Source: Candidatus Delongbacteria bacterium (GTDB lineage Bacteria; JAGOEH01). From it: a DNA stretch of 6,132 nt. This document shows, one piece after another, positions 5,742 through 6,132 of the stretch. Made by a program: the position numbers and the translations under genes. Under the pieces are notes generated by a model. It did not search any database. It worked only from the letters and a program-made list of their open reading frames with translations, and was not told the origin of the DNA. Numbering within the stretch: position 1 is the first letter of the stretch; each line of letters opens with the position of its first letter. The stretch covers positions 1-6,132 of the forward strand of contig JAGOEH010000185.1 in assembly GCA_017997825.1 (NCBI GenBank), given 5' to 3'.

Positions 5742-5805
5742 CGGCCGATTTCGGCCGGTCAGTGTTCAATATTAACACAAAACCACTCGATAGCAAGTGG
5801 TTTTT
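5742..5805 (+). ncRNA. Candidate structured RNA 3' end (three adjacent hairpins)
   Basis: Three stems follow each other almost without gaps: CGGCCGA/TCGGCCG (5742-5757), GTGTT/AACAC (5762-5778) and the terminator stem (5779-5804). No plus-strand protein gene lies upstream within 1.8 kb, so the terminator needs another transcript to end. A small RNA starting somewhere in about 5610-5740 is one explanation. No convincing promoter was found for it, so this remains a candidate. Confidence 0.25.
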
Positions 5806-5808
5806 ATT
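5779..5808 (+). terminator. Rho-independent terminator
   Basis: AAAACCACT (5779-5787) pairs perfectly with AGTGGTTTT (5796-5804) around an 8-nt loop, followed by T5, A, TT. The GC content of the stem is modest (core ACCACT/AGTGGT). On the minus strand the trailing run is only four T, so termination would be weaker that way. It would insulate the riboswitch unit from upstream transcription. Confidence 0.6.
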
Positions 5809-5860
5809 GCGATCCACGGTTATTTTGTTTAGTCGGTAATGAATCAAGCAAAGAAAACCC

Positions 5861-5889
5861 TTGCCGATTGGTACGATAATTATTAAGAT
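5861..5889 (+). promoter_or_regulatory. Candidate distal promoter for the B12-controlled gene
   Basis: TTGCCG (5861-5866) and TAAGAT (5884-5889) are separated by 17 nt, in an A/T-rich stretch after the terminator. Matches to consensus are partial (3/6 and 4/6). Transcription from here would include the inverted repeat at 5897-5955 in the 5' leader. Confidence 0.3.
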
Positions 5890-5896
5890 AATCGGG

Positions 5897-5955
5897 AATG
5901 GAAGGGATTCGGATAGTGATCCCATGAATTTGATCAATACCTATCCGATTCCATT
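5897..5955. repeat. 15-bp bulged inverted repeat upstream of the riboswitch
   Basis: TCGGATAG (5909-5916) pairs perfectly with CTATCCGA (5941-5948). Continuing outward, AATGGAA (5897-5903) pairs with TTCCATT (5949-5955) after a 5-nt bulge (5904-5908). The loop is 24 nt. It could be a leader hairpin if transcription begins upstream, or a dyad operator if transcription begins from the proximal promoter at 5930-5957. Confidence 0.45.
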
Positions 5956-5957
5956 AT
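5930..5957 (+). promoter_or_regulatory. Candidate proximal promoter for the B12-controlled gene
   Basis: TTGATC (5930-5935) and CATTAT (5952-5957) have a 16-nt spacer and lie immediately before the riboswitch, which would give a minimal leader. It competes with the distal candidate at 5861-5889. The sequence alone does not decide which is used. Confidence 0.3.
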
Positions 5958-5978
5958 TCGTTCAGCGTTCCAATCTAA

Positions 5979-6082
5979 GGCTGCCGTCCCTTCCGGGGAA
6001 GTCCTGTGAGAATCAGGCACAGTCGCGCTACGGTATTGAGCCTTCATCACCGGCTCTAAGTCCGATTACCAAGATAGCGGCC
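5979..6082 (+). promoter_or_regulatory. Cobalamin (adenosylcobalamin/B12) riboswitch aptamer
   Basis: The conserved core of the B12 riboswitch is readable in order. GGGGAAG (5995-6001) comes first, then the CCTG-TGAGAAT-CAGG element (6003-6017), which matches the usual CCGGTGNNAATCCGG. GCACAGTCGCGCTACGGTA (6018-6035) corresponds to GCGGTCCCGCCACTGTA. A hairpin GAGCC/GGCTC follows (6038-6056), then the B12 box AAGTCCGATTACC (6058-6070). GGCTGC (5979-5984) pairs with GCGGCC (6077-6082, one G-U) and closes the aptamer. In this family the ligand-bound form lowers expression of the gene downstream, typically B12 uptake or synthesis genes. Exact 5' and 3' borders may be 10-20 nt wider. The riboswitch class is clear; which cobalamin form it prefers is not. 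Confidence 0.88.
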
Positions 6083-6089
6083 CTACAAA

Positions 6090-6112
6090 TTTTGTCGCGT
6101 CAACAAAAGGAG
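6090..6112 (+). promoter_or_regulatory. Riboswitch expression platform: hairpin overlapping the Shine-Dalgarno site
   Basis: TTTTGT (6090-6095) pairs with ACAAAA (6103-6108) around the 7-nt loop CGCGTCA (6096-6102). Its 3' arm shares bases 6105-6108 with the SD AAAAGGAG (6105-6112). The loop's CGCG can pair with the CGCG of the aptamer at 6024-6027, as in the L5-L13 kissing interaction of known B12 riboswitches. Binding of B12 would stabilise the hairpin and hide the SD. No terminator T-run is present, so translational control is inferred. Confidence 0.6.
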
Positions 6113-6118
6113 TAAAAA

Positions 6119-6132
6119 ATGAATCCCCACAC
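6119..6132 (+). CDS. Start of a B12-riboswitch-controlled gene (5' end only)
   Basis: An ATG at 6119 follows AAAAGGAG (6105-6112) with a 6-nt spacer, and the frame reads MNPH before the window ends. Its position right after a cobalamin riboswitch means it is probably a B12 transporter component (for example a BtuB-like TonB-dependent receptor), a cobalamin synthesis enzyme, or a B12-independent isoenzyme such as MetE. The four visible residues do not discriminate between these. Confidence 0.75.

Noticed and set aside
5701-5937. Minus-strand ORF of 78 codons in the 3'-end spacer
   Set aside because: It covers the terminator and hairpins, lacks an SD site, and its translation resembles no family.
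5861-6115. Plus-strand ORF of 84 codons across the riboswitch region
   Set aside because: It runs through the cobalamin aptamer and has no SD site or protein-like pattern; the region is explained by RNA structure.

Overview
The window reads as ordinary chromosomal DNA from a Gram-negative bacterium of moderate GC content. The main pointers are a signal-peptide-bearing protein with an OmpA-type peptidoglycan-binding domain, a membrane-anchored L,D-transpeptidase, and strong Shine-Dalgarno sites (AAGGAG/GGAGG) before most genes. The OmpA gene is visibly more A/T- and Lys/Glu-rich at its 5' end than its neighbours. The domain mix and layout would suit the FCB group or a related uncultured phylum. 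The SD use argues against typical Bacteroidota. This placement is inference; no marker gene settles it.

Layout: (1) 1-657, the 3' part of purM (purine synthesis), followed 23 nt later on the same strand by a small phasin/PhaF-like coiled-coil protein (681-998). (2) A degenerate response-regulator receiver gene on the minus strand (992-1453) converges on the phasin gene with a 7-nt overlap. It is divergent, across 53 nt, from an L,D-transpeptidase (1507-2271). (3) A 321-nt spacer with a good sigma70-like promoter and nested inverted repeats leads into a secreted LamG-like/OmpA fusion protein (2593-3867). (4) A 291-nt spacer (3868-4158) carries only a small, apparently frameshifted minus-strand ORF. 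(5) Two minus-strand genes follow: an EamA/DMT transporter (4159-5076), preceded by a possible 9-codon leader peptide whose stop overlaps the transporter start, and, upstream of it, a VOC/glyoxalase-fold protein (5227-5601). (6) The last ~500 nt are non-coding but rich in structure. They hold an inverted repeat upstream of the VOC gene, three adjacent hairpins ending in a rho-independent-type terminator, a long bulged inverted repeat, and then a cobalamin (B12) riboswitch. The riboswitch is followed by a hairpin that overlaps the SD of a gene starting at 6119 and cut off by the window end.

How the parts work together: purM and the phasin-like gene are probably co-transcribed. The transpeptidase and the OmpA-domain protein both act at the cell wall and may be linked functionally, but each seems to have its own transcription unit. 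The gene at 6119 is almost certainly controlled by B12 and is therefore likely to act in B12 uptake, B12 synthesis or a B12-independent bypass. I see no mobile element, CRISPR array, tRNA or rRNA. I did not find a clearly new multi-gene system. The most interesting items are the B12 riboswitch with its translational platform, the phospho-acceptor-less receiver beside the transpeptidase, the leader ORF coupled to the transporter, and the structured RNA candidate near 5742-5805.
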